Numbered from the stretch's first letter, positions 22,965 to 35,798 are shown. The stretch is DNA of 64,000 nucleotides from Bolinopsis microptera (GCF_026151205.1 NC_087074.1:4898001-4962000), one strand, 5' to 3'. A program made the numbers and translations. Notes: generated by a model not told the origin, from the letters alone.

Positions 22965-23390
22965 GTTACGGTTAAGTTAATACTTTAATAGGTTCAGAAA
23001 TGCACTCTTTCCCGTTTGCATTGACCAGTACGGCTCTGTAAGAATAGTAGTAGATAGAAGTTTGGTTATTATACCAACAATGGTGCAGTTAACCATGCAG
23101 TATACTAATTGTCAAATGTTGGAGTAGTTCGCTGTTTATTAGTCTCATGATGAAATACTGATAGTTGGATAATATCCGGTTGAAAGAGACAAGGACTTTA
23201 TCCAATTATCAGTATACCAATTGTAGTATTAACTTGATAGAACTTTAAAACTTACAGGTAGGATCCACTCATATATTTTTTGTTTTGGTAAATTAGCCCT
23301 TCTTAAATTTACTAGTTTCGAACTCCGTTGCCTTCTCATTCTAAAATTCTTGTAAAGACAAATCTTTACATATTTTACTTTGAGCTTCTG
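22965..23390 (-). pseudogene. Relict of the last two exons of a fourth VWD/Ig array gene
   Basis: About 23256-23386 resembles exon 21 of genes A-C on the minus strand (VKICLYKN is kept), with the acceptor before and donor after it. The rest of the frame is scrambled by small indels. About 22965-23036 resembles exon 22 (NGKECISEPI) behind the conserved TTCTTACAG, but an insertion brings an early stop. The two parts are separated by a fragment of the foldback family at 23112-23215. The coding sequence upstream of exon 21 is gone. This is a dead 3' end of a further array copy. Confidence 0.75.
23112..23215. mobile_element. Fragment of the 8.6-kb foldback family inside the relict gene
   Basis: GGAGTAGTTCG, GTTTATTAGTCTCATGAT and TGATAGTTGGATAATAT match the region 8585-8690. 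It ends with an inverted TATCCAATTATCAGTAT. It lies between the two relict exons and so entered after the relict formed, or in its old intron. Confidence 0.65.
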
Positions 23391-23942
23391 ATACAAATAA
23401 GTGCATTAAGATAGCTGGATATCATCACGGCTAATGATACCTATGTATCACGGGCAGAAAATGCCTGTAAGTTCTTTTATTAATCAGATAGCCAGAGTAA
23501 TAAAGGTTTGCCCCAGCTTCCCTAAGGATTTTCCCTAAACTGTGCTTAAGGTCATTTTTTGCCTCGACTGTGCCCCAATTGTCCCCTGGAAGATGCTGAT
23601 AATTTCGTCTTTATGAATTTTAATTCTCTGCATTTTATACGATAAATCAAAAAGCAATCAGTTTTATTTTAGGCTATGAACGTTAAACTTTTTTATTAAT
23701 AGCACGATTACTAATATAACAATATTTTTTAGTTAGCTGATACAATGTGAAAACAAATTACCCAGGTTTCGCACTTAAAAATAGAGTCTATACATCTAAT
23801 TTATCTGTTTCACATGACAAAAACTGACAATTCGGGAAACAGTCAAAAATTCTATCCGCATGCAAGTTGTTTATCCAAAAAGCTATATTATTATTTTATC
23901 GTATAAATAAAATAAATATGATCGTGCGCCTTTGATCGGTTT
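23391..23942. other. Downstream flank of gene A
   Basis: The segment around 23615-23700 (AATTTTAATTCTCTG, ACGATAAATCA) matches the flank behind gene B near 39325-39385 and 40444-40500, so the duplicated unit includes 3' flanking DNA. No gene was seen. Confidence 0.5.
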
Positions 23943-26900
23943 TTAATTGTCCTTATTTTTCTTGTTTCCTTTCTTTTTCTTCTCTTTTTTTGTTACGGTC
24001 AAGTTGATAGGTTCAGAAATGAACGTTTTGCCATTAACCGTGACCTTGGCCCTGTAAGAATAGTAGTAGATAGAAGTCTCCAGTTCTAATCCGGTGATAA
24101 TTCTAACAAGGGTGCAGTTCAATCTATTCCAGTATTTCAATTGAAGCTAACTTAGTAACTTATTTGATAGAACTTGAAAACTTACACGTATGATCCACTG
24201 TTTTTAGGTTTCCTTTTCTTGCCAAACTCTTTGGTATAGATGCCATCCTTAACTTTACTTTTCTTGCACTTCGTCGCTTTCTGATTCTTGTAGAGACAAA
24301 CCGCTACTTTGACAGTCTGAAATAAATAAGTGCATTAAGATTCAGGTATAGTTAAGATGTAACTTTAGAGACAGATAAACTTATATTCTGTCTAACTCTA
24401 CCAGGATGTACTCAGAGGAGTTGTGTTAACAATTCTAATATTTTATTAAATGATAAACTTTGTACAAATCTTATATTTGACTATGCCAACATCCTATTTA
24501 ATGATGTATAGAAATCTTTATTATATTATTTATGTCACAGTAGTTGCAAAAATAATTATTGAAATAAAATTGTGATACAGGAATGAGCTGAAAGTACAGG
24601 GTGTCCCAAAAAGGCAACCAAGTTACTTCTGTTACTAACTCGCAGCTCAGATTTAACGACTTAAAACTTTTCAAGTCATGCAGTAGGATGCTCCAGAATC
24701 AGTGTTAACAATTTTAGGACAAAACTTTATCAGGAACCTTCTTATTTAGCAATAAACTTGTCTGCCATCAGATAGGGGGGGGGGGGGCGGGGGTGGGGGT
24801 TCATCCTGTAGTTAATTATATCACCATACCCCGATTGTAGAGACGACATCCCACCCTAGAACGCAAGCCGTCTTCTTGTCTCCCTGTTTACATGTAAGGT
24901 CTTCCGCTTGAGACGTGATGGTAACTTCGTTCTCAAGTACTCTTACTTGAATGTCCGCTGAATCCTCCGTACCCTGTCCTTTGGCGTGACATGTACACGT
25001 TCCTTTGTCAGACAGTTTAGCTGGCTTCAGTACCAGTTCGCTGAAAGCCTCTGAAATCAAAAAGTCAGCAATAAAACAAAATTTAATAAAACAAAATTGT
25101 ATTTTTTTTCTTTTATTATTTGTATTTGGTTTCATCCACTTATACCACAGTGATGGAATTTTAATAAGTTTCACATTTCTTTTAATGCAACCACAAAGTT
25201 AGCTACTGAGATTCAGAGCTACCTTTTGTTTAAAATGCTTACTTTTGTTTATGATCATCACGTTGCCTTTACCATTTTTCATTTTCTGTCCGTTACAAGT
25301 CCAGAACAACTCCGTCACTGTCTCCAGTTTATTACACTGTAGACATTACTGATTAACTTTCACAAAATACTTCGATTAAACCTTAAAAAGTTATAAACGT
25401 GAAAACGAAAAGTAATGCAATTTATTATTATGGCAATGATATCAAATGTTTACACAGAGAAGGAAATGGAAATATAACTGAGCATAACCGTGACCGACTA
25501 GTGACCGATAATCAAGTCCTCCTGCTTTGGATATGCTGGTAATGAATATACAGATTTTCTTGCCAAAAATGTTCCAAAACCTAGGACTCCGCCCAAGTGC
25601 TGCTACCAATTCCAGAGGTATGGAAAGGGGCATTGCGGAGAATAAGTCATCGGAAAATGAGGCAACGAAGAAAAACGATATTAAACATTTACTTCAAACG
25701 AGTATGGAGAGACAAATTCGCTAGAACTTGGTAAAGAGACCACAAGAACAACAAAACAGTTTCTTGCCGGACGTTGTGAACTAAACTACTATCTTAACAA
25801 ATTTAAGCCGGCAACAATCCCCAAAATGTGTCCTCATTGCCTCATGGAACAGGGCACAATGAATTACTTTAATAGTAAGTGCCCAAAGTGATCTTTACAA
25901 CGAAGAGGATACTTTGGCTCATTTTACTGCAGTGTGACAGAAATAGTGGACTTATACTCACTCCAAAGGATTATCGACAAAAACGCGACAAAACACCAAA
26001 ATATGCGGAAAAACCTATAAATTAAACCTTTACATTCAATTATTTTAAAATATTTTACCGGCGCGGGGTAAACACAAGGCTTTAATTGTATTGGTCACCT
26101 CGGCCACAGCTCCTCAACAAAGAAGAATATATCAAATTCATAAGGTAATCCAATAATAATCTTTACCTGAAGCTTTATCACATCACCCTCGACAAAATCT
26201 ACGATTTCTTTTTCTGCCTTAACCAGGTCTTTTTCTTCGAGTGGCAGAGCAACCTCGAATACTCCTTCAGATGTTTTCCCATCCTTCTCCACGACACACT
26301 TGAACTTTCCTTCTTTCTTAGCATCCATTTTCTTGATAGTCAAGGTCAAACCGTCGTCAGAAATGGAATACGCCTTTTGTGCTTTGGAGAGATCCGCCAT
26401 ACCTGGGGCAAACTTGAACCACTTAACATTATCCTTGGTCACTTCCACGCCGTTCACCCTACACGTCAGAGCTAAGGGTTCTTTGACGACAGCATCAGGC
26501 TTAGGATTAACTGCCTCCACCCAGTTAGCAAGACATATGGGACAACATTCTCCTTCTTTTTCAACCTCGATCTCATCATCACCACATGTAACTTTACATT
26601 TCTTGTCTTCACACTCTTCCTGTCCCTTACCCACACAGCTGCAATCCAGACATTCTGCTCCCTTCTCGTACTTGTCTCCAACATCGTAGAGCTGGCCAGC
26701 ATATTCGCACTTGCAGTCATCTAGGCCAACACATTTTCCTTCCTCCATCATCTGACCCTCGGGACAGAAACATCCAGACTGAGACTTTTTACCACCGTTA
26801 GGTTTTTGGCAGGACGGTGCTGGTTTAGGTCCCCTTTGTTTGAATACTGAACCTTCTGGACAATTAGGAGCACACATGCTTTCAGGGAAGTTGATTTGCC

Positions 26901-29900
26901 ATCCGTCAGTATTTACTTCCTTAGCTTTGCACTCTCCAGCCAACTGTTCGAGAATGGCACAGGAACAGCTAATATCGAAACACATACAGATCTGATCTAC
27001 GGCCTCTGCTGCGAAGGGTTCTTGGTCCACAACATCTGCACACTTTGAGAAGGGACTTTCTTTAAGAATGTTAGCAATATGTTGCTCATAACCTGACTTC
27101 TGGGCTGTTGTGTGACCCATGAGATCACACATGTCTGGGGGAGGCACCGGTACAGGGCAGTCTGCTTCGTCATCTTGAGCCCATGCTGTCCCGAAAGCTT
27201 CAACACTAGGGTTATAAGTATTACTATTATTATTAATGTGTAAACTTATAAATATGTCTAAATAACGAGTGTTGAGTGTGCTAGAGATCATTCTACACTC
27301 GATCTTCGAGATTTTTTGAAGAGGGCCCCGACAGTCAAAACCAACTTGAATCGATGTATTTTCTAACGCCGATTCAAAATCACCCCACATGACATAGGGT
27401 TAAAAAGCTCCCCTGGCATTCAGTCGAGTGTAGAGTGAATAATTATCATCCTCTAAATAAGAATATATATTTCCATCAAAAGAGCGTATGAGTCATTAGA
27501 GCACATTTAGTTACTTTAACAACTAAACTATAGGACTAACCTGTCAAGTACGTCTCCCTCAGGTCCAGTCAGATCGTTTGTTTTATCGTCGTCCCATTTA
27601 CCACACATGCCGGTTGAGAAGCCCTTGCAGGAGCCGTGAATATCAATGGAGTAGCTGGAGATCTTGTCCCACTGCAGGTACACCAAAGGATCTTTTCCGT
27701 CCTGTGTAATCGTCATCGTGTATGTTCCTGCAATGTTTATGTACGATCTCAGCTGGATTATTATATTATTGTACGAGTATTTCAGAGGGGAGAAGGAGAC
27801 ACATCGGAGGAAAATACCGAAATATTACCTAATATTAAATAAGAAATGGATAGGTATGTCTAAAATTTATTCATAAAGATTTGCAAGTTTCAATGATTAT
27901 ATTGTATCGTTATACTCTTCAAAGTAATAAATGGGCTCTCTACCTTTGTCTTCAAGTGAAATCTTAGATCCATCTTTGTAAGACTTGTGCATGGGAACAG
28001 CAACAACATCACCATTCAGGGTCACAGTGTTGCCTTCCAGCTTAAATACGTCCGTTTTGAAGGCTATCTGAATAAGGGCCAGTAAGACGGTGGTAAAAAT
28101 AACTTATTATCATATTATTATAATTTCTAGATGATAATTTAAAATTATCGTGGATCCTAACTTACTATGGATCTTAACTTTGCATGATAACAAATAAATG
28201 CTGAAATGTATGAGGGTCAAATCATACCTCAATATATTTATAATGCGATTACTGACCTATAAATAAACTATAATAAATAAAACTTAAACAAACTCAAGAC
28301 GACATCTTACCTCAATATATTTGGTGCTAGTACTGGCTTCTTCTTTCTCATGGTCAGCATACATCTTCACGTCACCACAACTGAAGAAGTTGTACTTGCA
28401 ATCCCCCTTGAAAGCAAATTTAGAGCCATCGAACGTTGAGTAGAATGGATCAGCAGCAGCGGCACAGTGCCCTTGCTCAGGAACGCAGGTCTTGACACAG
28501 TTGTCATTAAACCAAACCACAGGGGTGGGATCTTCGCACTCTTCCCCGTCATCAATACAGGCACAGTGATGTACTCCTTGTGCATCACACGTGCACTCTT
28601 CTGTCTCCTGAGGGTTATAAATGGTACCTTCTTCAAAGCTCGTACCATCCTCATGCTCACAAACTGCAGGCATTACCACATCTACTCCAAAGTCGTCACT
28701 AGCAGTGACTCCATCCTTGGTGGCCTGGCAAGTGTAGGTTCCATCATCATCAGCATCAGCATCAGATACAGTCAGCATCTTCCTGTGAAGAAGATACAAT
28801 TTATATTGAGGTACTTATAGACACAGCTTCAAACGAAGTTTATGGGAAAGCAAAAATGAATAAAGATATAAATGGCCAAATTAATCATTGTAAGAATACC
28901 CACTTGTTTCTAGAGATTCCCTTAGTTATCTTTTTACCGTCCTTAAGCCAAACAATGTCCTTCTTGCTGACCCCCTCTACAAGTACTTCACAGGTCAGAA
29001 CTACAGACTGTCCTTTCTTGATCTGGTTGTCGGGGTTCTCTGCCTGGAGAGGATGCTTGCTTAAAACGAACAACAGTCACACTTTACAACACATTTCACA
29101 CATAGGTCGAGCTTCACTTAGTTTGATCTAACAACTAAAATATTAACTTACCACGACCCAGTTATCAAGACAGTAGTGACAGCACTCATCATCCTTCCTA
29201 GCCTCTAGCTGGTCTTCCTCACAGTTAAGAGTTGGACACGCCTTGTCTTGACACGACATCTCCCCTGCATCTTGACAAGTACATGTCTGACACTCTGCTT
29301 CCTTTTCTATAACTGCACCGTTCTCATAGAACTGTCCCTCGTAGAGACACTTGCACCCGCTAGCATCTACACAAACTCCATCCTGTAGGAACTGGCCTTC
29401 CGGACAGAAACACCCTCTAACAGTCCCGGTCTCCTCTGGCTCCTTGTCGAGACAAGTTGGTACTGGAGTGGCTCCGTTAGATAGGTATGTTGTTGGCTCA
29501 GGACAATCGTACGCTGAGGGAGAGATAAGAGTCAGCTCTTTCCTTTCGGAACGTTTTACAGCATATAGCATCAGAATGTATGCCCTAAATTTTGAAATAC
29601 GTTTTGAAAAATTTTTTAAATTAGAAATTAATCTTTATTCTAAATATGTCTGGTGTCCAAAAATAACTTACGACAGAATGCGACAGCTTCTCTCCAGTTA
29701 GCGGCATCAAAGCCGCTATTCTGACATTGAGTGGCGTACACATCAAACTGAGGACAAGCACACGCCTGAAGGAAGATCATTACAAGAAAAACTGGTAGGG
29801 TTGCATTATAGCATTATGGATCGTAGGCAACGCATTTTAGATTCTATAAGTCAAAACTCCTGCCAGTTCGGCTTGTCTAAAAAAAAGCCCTAAAAAAATT

Positions 29901-32900
29901 TGATAAATACGTCAATGAATAGTAGTAGTAGTATTAATATGTTCTAACTTCATCTAAATAACACATGCAGACGTCTGTCATACAGTCCTTCATGGGACCA
30001 CCGTTTCTATCTCCAACCGGTATTGCACCGTTACATTGCTTGAATGGGTCATCTAGGAAAAATGGGCTTAATAATTTGTTCAGACCCAGTTCTTAAGTTC
30101 ATGAGCATCATCAGCTGAGATAAATTAATTAATTAATTAAATCAGAGATTAAAACCCACCTCTCCAGCCTAATAACTGTAAAATGTTCAGTATTTGATGA
30201 AAACCATAATTGAGACCACTTACTCAAGAGAGCAGAGCAGATAGCCTCAGCTTCGTCGTGTAGGTTTCCGACGTCTCTGCAAACATCTGGTGGGAGAGGG
30301 GGAGCAGGACAGTTCTCATCGTACTTCTGGTGCATTATTCCCAAACTATTTGCACTTCCTCCCGTTAGATCATCGCTAGGGTTCGCGTTCCAGTTCCCAC
30401 ACATACCTTCTGTTATGTCAGCACAAGACCCGTGGAGCCACATTTCAGCATTGATATAAGAACCCCCGTTGGTAGCACGCAGACGCACTGATGGGTTTCT
30501 GCCCTTGTTGTACAGCCTGATTTCAAGTTGACCATTATTGATGATTTCAACCCTGTCTCCGTTGTTGTAGTGTTTGATGTAGGGAATTTGGACCTGGTAA
30601 GTTGTTTATTTGCTGATTAAAATATAATTATGAGATTATAGTATTAGCCCACTATTTACAATTTTTTACCGCGGAGACAGTAGTTAATATAGATTTTAAG
30701 TACTCACAGTTACGTCATCGACCATTGACACCAAACCTCTCTCTATAGAAAATTTGCATCCATTGAAAATCAGTTCAATTCGTCGTGTGAATCTTGGGGC
30801 TCGATTATAAAGATCAACATTCTTGAAATTTACCTGAAATAAAAATCGATCATCAGAAATATTGCAGTTTATATGCCTTTATATGCCTAGATATTTTCTA
30901 CTGAAGAATTGCATGTCGTGGATTACTGGATGGTGCCAGCCTCTCACTCTGCAATATCTTCTGATTAGGACCCCAGATGACAGGTAAGGTGTGAAAACTG
31001 ACCATGGAAGGACATACACAGATAAACGGAGTAATAAAAGATACTAAATCTTAATTTCATGGCTTTCTTTGCAGGTAGAAACTACAAACAGTCCTGCTGA
31101 TAATGTTTGAAGAACCTACCACAAAAGACTAATGTAAAAACCTTAATGTATTGATAAAAAAGAAGCTAGTAAATAAAACTTACAACGAAGTCCCCACAAC
31201 TAGCTGCCTGGTATGTACATACTCCATGAAAATCATAGTATTTTCCGTCAAACGACCTGTAGTGAGGATCTCCGGAGCTGGAACAATAAGCTGGTGCTGA
31301 AATTAACTAGGTGAGTATTAAGTTATTGTAGTAATAAATCCTTTTTACTTCGGGAAGTACACATAAGACACCCAGTTACCAAACCCTCACTAACAATGGT
31401 TACTAACATTTGATGCATTTAGAAAGACAAGTTCCAGGTTCTGTCCATATTTCCTGGCCTCCGGGGCAGGTGATAGTTTCACACACACACTCGATACCTT
31501 CAGCGGAACACGTGCATGTCTTGCCGTCATCGTTTGTCCACGTGTCCCCACCAGAGTGTACTTTACCGTCTACATCTGTACACGTGATAGGAGTACACAC
31601 TTCAGCTCCTTCTACCTGTTACGGGGCAGTTCATTTTTTTATTTTGGAATGGAATGACCGGTCACAATTAATGGTAAGATTATATATAAGTACATATAGT
31701 TATAATATAGGAGTACACACTTCTGCTCCTTCTACCTGCTATAAGGGGCATTGGTGGAAGGGTTTCTTAGATACTACCCTGTTTAAATTATCCCAGTTCT
31801 TAGCTATTGTTTTGTTCAAAAATTAACTTAAACGTCCTAATCAGAAATTAAAAACCTTGATAGAATTCCAACTTTTTACGGATTGGAACCCGAACCCAAC
31901 ATGACCAGCTGCTACAAAGAAGGGCTGCTGAGAGGAGATAGACTCTTCTAGAACACCGTCTATCCAAACTGACTCTTCCTCGCTCTTAACCAGAATCTCT
32001 GAGGGAATTTCGCAAAATTTTAGTGTGTAAAAAATAGGACACATCTTGCTCTCCTCTGATTGGTGCATTATATTAAGTGAGCAGGTTAATTAAAATGGAG
32101 TGCAGAGACACATTAATGACACATTTATTTCCAAACTGAGTACTGGTTTACGTGCATTGTTAGATTGAAAAGCTGTAAGCCAATGTGGGGAGCATTTACT
32201 AGAAGTATTTTTTATTCTGAGCTGCTCCATTTTGTGCCCCTGGTAATTATTCAACTGAAAAGCTTTGTATGCCATGCATATTTTTGTTGAAAGCTTAAGG
32301 TTTCTTGTGGCTAAAAAAACTTTAGAAAAATGTTTACATTCTGTGAAATTATATGATTTGAAAATATATGAATTCATAGGTTTTTAGTGCTACGAGTTAC
32401 GACCAAATCAGCACGATCAAGTTTTTATTCAGGTGTGGCCTAAGATGAGAAGTACGTACCGTACCCGGTTATTTTTAGTACGTACCGTACAACCACTTTA
32501 AAGTACGAAATTTTTCTGAAAAAATGGTGTCCGTTTTTTACCTTATTTTTCTATTGTACTTTATAACCAATTTTATTAGTACGTACTGCTACTACGTACG
32601 GTACAGCCATTTTTTCCATTTCACCCTTTTGTAAAAAGGCAATAGTGAAAGGTTACGAATGGTCGTTTTTGCAGAAAAACGTGAATTTTGGAGATCGCAG
32701 TAAGTGGGTTTAAAGATGTCCTTACGTCCGTTACCATACAACGAAAAAGCCGCGCGTGTGCGCGAGGATTGCTTGCGGAGATGTGGTGTATAGCCAGACT
32801 GTGGTCAATGAATGCTCGGCGTGAACGTATTTTAATGTATACTATGTTTAAACTTTAATGTATCGTATTAGGTGATAGGCCTATTTTGTACGTGGCCCAT

Positions 32901-35241
32901 TTTGTACGTGGCACACGTAGTTTACTGATGTGTTTCAATATTATTATTATGAAGTGAGCTGATTAGAGCTTATATTTATAATTATAGGAAATGGTAATCT
33001 AGCGTCCGCCAAAACGAAACAACGGGCACAATTCTTGTTAAAAGTACGGGTGTTGCACATTATAGCCATCCGCATCAGTGCTATATACCAATTATTTACT
33101 GGGCCGCGCTCAGCCTGTCATTCCGCCGCATCTCTATTAAAATACATAATACTAATAGCCTAAGGTCCCCAGGTAAACCAATTATATGATGGGTTTTTTC
33201 ACGAGGGTTTTTATAAAACCCGATTTTTGTAAAGTATTTATACTTCACAAAAATCGGGTTTAAAAAAAGGTTATAACTATAAATAGACAGATGATTACCA
33301 AAATCCAATTAATAATTATTTAGTACAGCCTTAAAACGTAATGAATTGAGGCTTATCACACCGATTAAATCGTCAAAGAATGAGAAAAATGTCATTTAAT
33401 TTCATCCGATCCAATTTTTTGATTTTCATAAAATAACACACAACAAGATTTCGGCACATATTGCAATTTTCCGAACAGAAGTTGATTAAGTGATAATTTT
33501 GACTAATTCTTTGTTTTGAATTTGGTATACTACAGGCAAGTTGATTACGTATTATATTTGCAGGATTCTACAGTAGTCGTGCGTTATATGTTGCAATTGT
33601 TTATTTTATACTAACATAAGGTTTACTGCAGTACTAACCTAAGGTAGCTGCCCCTGAATTGGCAAACTGATTTGCAACTCCACTCTGTGCGATAACCACT
33701 AACCTAGAGTCGCTGCTCCAGAAGCGACAGCGTTATTCTTGACTTTGCTTTGAGCGAGATTTTGTCCATTACCGTTAACTATTTTACCCATCTGAACATT
33801 GGCAGCTGCTGGTACCTTCAATCTGGGAGAAAATGCATTATTATTAATGCTTTTTTGTTTTTATCTCTTCTGTAAAAGTAAGTAAACTGATTGTTTGATT
33901 CACACCATAATATTGCAGATACAGTAAACCAAATCCAACGGGAGCTAAATTGTCATTTTTCCCAATTAAACGAGTTTTGTCTCACCTCATCATAACGTAG
34001 TTGCCATTGTTATCGTCCTCCATATTAAAGGTAATACCTCCGAAGGGGCCAGCAATGGCACTTGGATTGCTGTTAGAGAACCGGGCCGTGACGTAAAAGT
34101 CCTTGCTAGTGTGAAGTCCCTCCCCAGAAAGTGAGATTACACAAAACTTGTTAGCCCCTGCTCCAGACTGAAGAAGTTAACTTGTTTTAAATAAAGTGTA
34201 ACACTGCGGAGTGTGAAGTCACAAGAGGGGAGTGTGACGTCACGTGAGGGGAGTGTGACGTCACGTGAGGGGAGTGTGACGTCACGTGCGGGGAGTGCGA
34301 CATCACGTGAGGGTAGTGTGACGTCATGTGAGGGGAGTGTGACGTCAAGTGCTGGGAGTGTGACGTCACGTGCGGGGAGTGTGACGTCACGTGAGGGGAG
34401 TGTGACGTCACACGAGGATAGTGTGACGTCACGTGTGGGGAGTGTGACGTCACACGAGGGTAGTGTGACGTCGCGTGAGGGTAGTGTGACGTCACACGAG
34501 GGTAGTGTGACGTCGCGTGAGGGTAGTGTGACGTCACACGAGGGTAGTGTGACGTCACGTGAGGGGAGTGTGACGTTACACGAGGGGTATGCCATCTGCA
34601 TCACTTGATAAAACGAACATTACCTTGGAGTTTGAAGTTCCAATGCTCCATACTCCGTTTGCATAAGAGCTTGATGTCACACATCCCTCAACAGACGATG
34701 TGATTTCAGTGAGTGGAGCACAACTCCAGTTCTCTGTCGAAATGACGAAATATGAAGGATTGGATAAGGGATTGAAATTTACTGTAATTGAGAAATACAT
34801 CACATCTTAACATAAAGTTCAAGGAGTAAGCTTGTGATTATCATATTTTATCCGTACAATAAAGAACACTAGCTAATGACTATGTTAAACAACGTACCTG
34901 GAACATTTCCTGCCCATGCTTCAAGTTCAAACAATCTGAAAAGATTTTCTCTTAATAGCCTATTTTATAAGCCCCAAGAGTTGGCACTGAATTTTGTCTC
35001 TAGTCCGATTTTGATAAAACATAATTCCACCAATTTTCGAATTTTCAAAATTTGGTTCTTCAAATATCATAATTTTGGCACCAAAAGAATAGTCTCGCCG
35101 AGTTGATTACGCGTACGATTTTGTAGAAAATAATTATAAAATAACCGATTCTAAAGAAATCTTATTAATTTTCAAAATATTCGATCAAAACAGTACTTAC
35201 AAAAACACCAAAGAAGCTGCGACCAACATTAACTTGGACAT
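23943..35241 (-). CDS. Gene A: secreted multidomain VWD-C8-TIL-Ig protein, 22 exons, 1,508 aa
   Basis: Exons in coding order: 35241-35201, 34935-34898, 34733-34624, 34167-33986, 33822-33704, 31998-31856, 31615-31408, 31296-31184, 30833-30708, 30593-30224, 30052-29949, 29765-29672, 29513-29152, 29043-28904, 28782-28311, 28067-27944, 27727-27541, 27205-26167, 25336-25243, 25050-24830, 24316-24186, 24051-23943. Every junction is GT-AG and the sum is an exact open frame. Rough domains: signal peptide 1-22 ([20 protein letters not shown]), jelly-roll-like region 28-211 ([19 protein letters not shown]), VWC-like 212-280, VWD 281-455 with GDPHY, C8 to 550, TIL and VWC to 668, Ig 671-760, VWC-like to 805, second VWD to 990, C8, TIL, VWC to 1215, three Ig-like domains, Lys-rich tail. 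No membrane segment was seen. Likely an extracellular matrix or mucus-type protein; exact role unknown. Confidence 0.88.
24594..24811. mobile_element. Possible mariner-type remnant in an intron of gene A
   Basis: It begins TACAGGGTGTCCCAAAAAGG, the usual form of a mariner-like inverted end, and ends CATCCTGTA after a G run. It lies in the intron between the last Ig exons. There is no coding sequence. Confidence 0.45.
25500..25960 (+). mobile_element. Decayed LINE fragment (RNase H and C-terminal zinc-knuckle region) in an intron of gene A
   Basis: Broken frames give [16 protein letters not shown] (end of an RNase H domain), then [20 protein letters not shown] and [15 protein letters not shown], the conserved Cys/His C-terminus of RNase H-bearing non-LTR elements. 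It is in antisense orientation to gene A, has several stops and is a dead fragment. Confidence 0.7.
31706..31745 (-). pseudogene. Partial duplicate of the start of exon 7 in gene A
   Basis: Reading the minus strand, a 3' splice-like GCAG at 31739-31736 is followed by [10 protein letters not shown], the same start as exon 7 (31615). The frame then stops. The copy lies in the intron upstream of the real exon. Splicing to it instead of exon 7 would truncate the protein, so it is probably a non-functional microduplication. Confidence 0.6.
31999..33703 (-). other. Large intron 5 of gene A with foldback sequences
   Basis: Contains several GTACGTACCGTAC-type motifs between 32449 and 32612 in both orientations (probable small TIR element). 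A hairpin at about 33216-33261 has arms AAACCCGATTTTTGT and ACAAAAATCGGGTTT. A partial exon 5 duplicate lies at its 5' end. No coding gene was seen. Confidence 0.5.
33639..33693 (-). pseudogene. Partial duplicate of exon 5 of gene A
   Basis: The minus strand reads [18 protein letters not shown] followed by G and GTTAGT, matching the end of exon 5 ([18 protein letters not shown] and the same donor). No matching 3' splice site in the right phase was found, so it looks like a dead exon piece. Confidence 0.6.
34207..34590. repeat. 21-bp minisatellite with CRE/E-box core in intron 3 of gene A, about 18 copies
   Basis: Units contain TGACGTCACGTGAGGGGAGTG with variants (CGTCACACGAGG, CGTCGCGTGAGG). 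Most hold the palindromic CRE TGACGTCA, often fused to an E-box CACGTG. Long frames on both strands across it are repeat artefacts. Confidence 0.95.
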
Positions 35242-35290
35242 TGCTGTATGTCAAGGGTTATATTGATGATCTTAATACGTACATTGTCAA

Positions 35291-35298
35291 TATATAAA
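35291..35298 (-). promoter_or_regulatory. TATA box of gene A
   Basis: On the minus strand TTTATATA starts 57 bp upstream of the ATG (35241). The paralogue B has a TATA-like box at almost the same distance (51377-51384 to 51326), although the surrounding sequence differs. Confidence 0.55.
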
Positions 35299-35705
35299 CT
35301 TCGATATTAGGCAATTCGAATAGCGCTTTTTTTGTCGGTAACAATATTATGATCAAATATGATAGTGGTGGTCACATAATTAAATATTAAGATGCAGTGA
35401 AACTATCGGAGTGAATGGGGACTTTTCATGGCATCATTAAAATATATCGACTCTATTTTACATATTGCATTACATTACATTTTATATACAAGCCAGTTAT
35501 CTGGCAACGCCCGCTCATGATGCTTCTCCAAGCTCACACAAGTGTCAGCAAGGAGGAAGATATTCATGCATTTCTGCACGAGGAGCCCATCACAGCTACC
35601 AACAATTAATTTGTTTCCAAGGCCTAGTCCGTGTAACATTTTGTGCTAAGCAACACCATGGTTTGGTGATCGGTCATTCTTTTTAGGTTATAATATGTTG
35701 AGAAC
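35299..35705. other. Upstream region of gene A
   Basis: AT-rich, with no gene seen. It includes the body of a probable SINE whose tRNA-like head is at 35706-35798. Confidence 0.4.
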
Positions 35706-35798
35706 TGTCCGCCTGACGGGGATCGAACTCACAACCTCTAGGATAGCAGCACAGTGGCTTAAACTGGCGTTTTTATCAACTGTGCTGCTCGGCCGACA
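35706..35798 (-). mobile_element. tRNA-derived SINE head
   Basis: The minus strand has an A-box-like GCAGCACAGTTGATAA near the 5' end and, about 45 bp on, a good B box GAGTTCGATCCCC. That is the layout of an RNA polymerase III promoter. The cloverleaf is imperfect (no clean acceptor pairing), so a SINE is more likely than a working tRNA gene. Confidence 0.6.

Noticed and set aside
26300-26689. Plus-strand frames over exon 18 of gene A and the matching ones at 42389 and 63608
   Set aside because: Antisense of strongly conserved coding sequence; they have no domain and no splice support.
34137-34608. Open frames over 120 aa on both strands ([10 protein letters not shown]-like and EGSVTS-like repeats)
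   Set aside because: They follow the 21-bp minisatellite unit, whose length is a multiple of three, and lie in intron 3 of gene A.
35706-35798. Functional tRNA gene
   Set aside because: A and B boxes are present, but acceptor and anticodon stems do not pair well; a SINE head fits better.
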